This document shows, piece after piece, positions 63,371-64,000 of a DNA stretch of 64,000 nt. The notes beneath the pieces are model-generated. The model searched no databases. It was not told the origin of the DNA and saw only the letters and a list, made by a program, of their open reading frames with translations. The DNA is from JANQSP01 sp965226095 (lineage in GTDB: Bacteria > Bdellovibrionota > Bdellovibrionia > Bdellovibrionales > UBA1609): NCBI GenBank assembly GCA_965226095.1, contig OZ245336.1:1482871-1546870 (forward strand), in the 5' to 3' direction. The position numbers were made by a program, and so were the translations under genes. How positions within the stretch are numbered: the stretch's first letter is position 1; every line of letters begins with the position of its first letter.

Positions 63371-64000
63371 TACACAGTTGTTCCTGTCATATTCTGTTCA
63401 TCTTTGAAATAGTATAGAAAATACATGGCAATAATAAAGTACAACAAGAGAAGTCCAAACAGATACAATTCAATAAAAATAAGTGGGTACTTCAGCCAAT
63501 CATTGGTAATACTATGTGCTATCTCCAAGGCCTTTGAAATAGGTAACCCTAATATTCCCGGAGCAATTATAAAAACAAAAAGAATCCACCAGCGAAAATT
63601 TTTGGATAAATTTTTAGAATATTTTAGAGCATTCACTTTACCTTCTTTATAACCTTTATTAAAAAACACCACATAAGGCACCATCATATAGTGAATCATT
63701 TTAACAATCCCTGGAATAATAAAAAGCAATCCCGCCAAACCAGTAATGACAGTCACCTTTATACTTTCCCATAAACAGGGCCAGGCCACTTCTGATGTAA
63801 AGGGCCATAACTGTAAAGGTTTTTCCGGCTTTTTTGTTACATTGTACAACCATATTGCCGATATAAACAGCTCCAAACCCGGTAGAATCATATATATAAT
63901 ACCCCCAAATATCATGGGAATAATATGCCCTATACCAAAAACATTTATGTAATATTGCCAAAGCGGTATCACTGCAAAAATGACAATCCACAGTGAAAAT
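63370..64000 (-). CDS. Polytopic membrane protein (5' end outside window)
   Basis: The frame is open to the window edge (FSLWIVIFAVIPLWQYY reads on before the GTG at 63972), so the gene probably starts outside. Visible part about 210 aa with five or so hydrophobic helices (IIPMIFGGIIYMILPGLELF, TVITGLAGLLFIIPGI, WWILFVFIIAPGILGLP, FIELYLFGLLLLYFIIAMYF). The pattern of glycine/proline-containing helices and the segment KYSKNLSKNFRWWI recall DUF975/glycerophosphoryl-diester membrane families, but the call is not secure. Coupled to murI. Confidence 0.7.
   Translation of the reverse strand, partial: FSLWIVIFAVIPLWQYYINVFGIGHIIPMIFGGIIYMILPGLELFISAIWLYNVTKKPEKPLQLWPFTSEVAWPCLWESIKVTVITGLAGLLFIIPGIVKMIHYMMVPYVVFFNKGYKEGKVNALKYSKNLSKNFRWWILFVFIIAPGILGLPISKALEIAHSITNDWLKYPLIFIELYLFGLLLLYFIIAMYFLYYFKDEQNMTGTTV

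Overview
The window is AT-rich chromosomal DNA from a Gram-negative bacterium. It encodes outer-membrane beta-barrels, lipoproteins and an Omp85-type protein. The left 10 kb resembles the Agl/Glt gliding-motility envelope machinery known from Myxococcus and Bdellovibrio. Together with sigma-54 activators, FHA proteins and an HNH-endonuclease family common in deltaproteobacteria, this suggests a Bdellovibrionota- or Myxococcota-like organism. That placement is inferred from gene content, not from a marker phylogeny.

Layout. (1) 1-10287, minus strand: an operon-like run of two outer-membrane beta-barrels, three TPR proteins, a small secreted protein, an FHA/TonB-type protein and a TolQ/ExbB-like channel subunit cut by the window edge. 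(2) 10444-22755: pyrG, a family of secreted proteins (one frameshifted), a secreted trypsin-like protease, an Omp85 barrel, an FHA-containing sigma-54 activator, a PD-(D/E)XK gene behind a near-perfect -24/-12 promoter, then glmU-glmS. (3) 22940-28232: a histidine kinase lacking its ATPase domain, an NtrC-type regulator, a lytic-transglycosylase-like protein and a secreted unknown. (4) 28307-32589: rpsL-rpsG-fusA-purD; the S12 protein carries Gln at position 88.

(5) 32590-49874 is an accessory island between purD and ftsK. It holds four paralogous outer-membrane proteins with near-identical promoters, a DUF4143-type ATPase with a palindromic promoter, a HAD phosphatase, a DUF2779 protein, and a decayed restriction-modification-like locus (two adenine methyltransferase pseudogenes, an intact GIY-YIG/RAMA-like nuclease, a broken T5orf172-helicase). 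It also has an HNH endonuclease gene containing two different repeats in frame, and several small secreted proteins. Two families of short palindromic repeats are scattered through the island and pile up at 49441-49870.

(6) 49875-54743: ftsK, dnaB, rplI and rpsF. (7) 54839-62347: an FHA protein convergent with a tandem array of six paralogous Cys-rich lipoproteins. A fossil of the FHA gene's 3' end lies between two of them and records a segmental duplication. (8) 62528-64000: murI and an integral membrane protein cut by the window edge. No tRNA, rRNA or CRISPR array was recognised.
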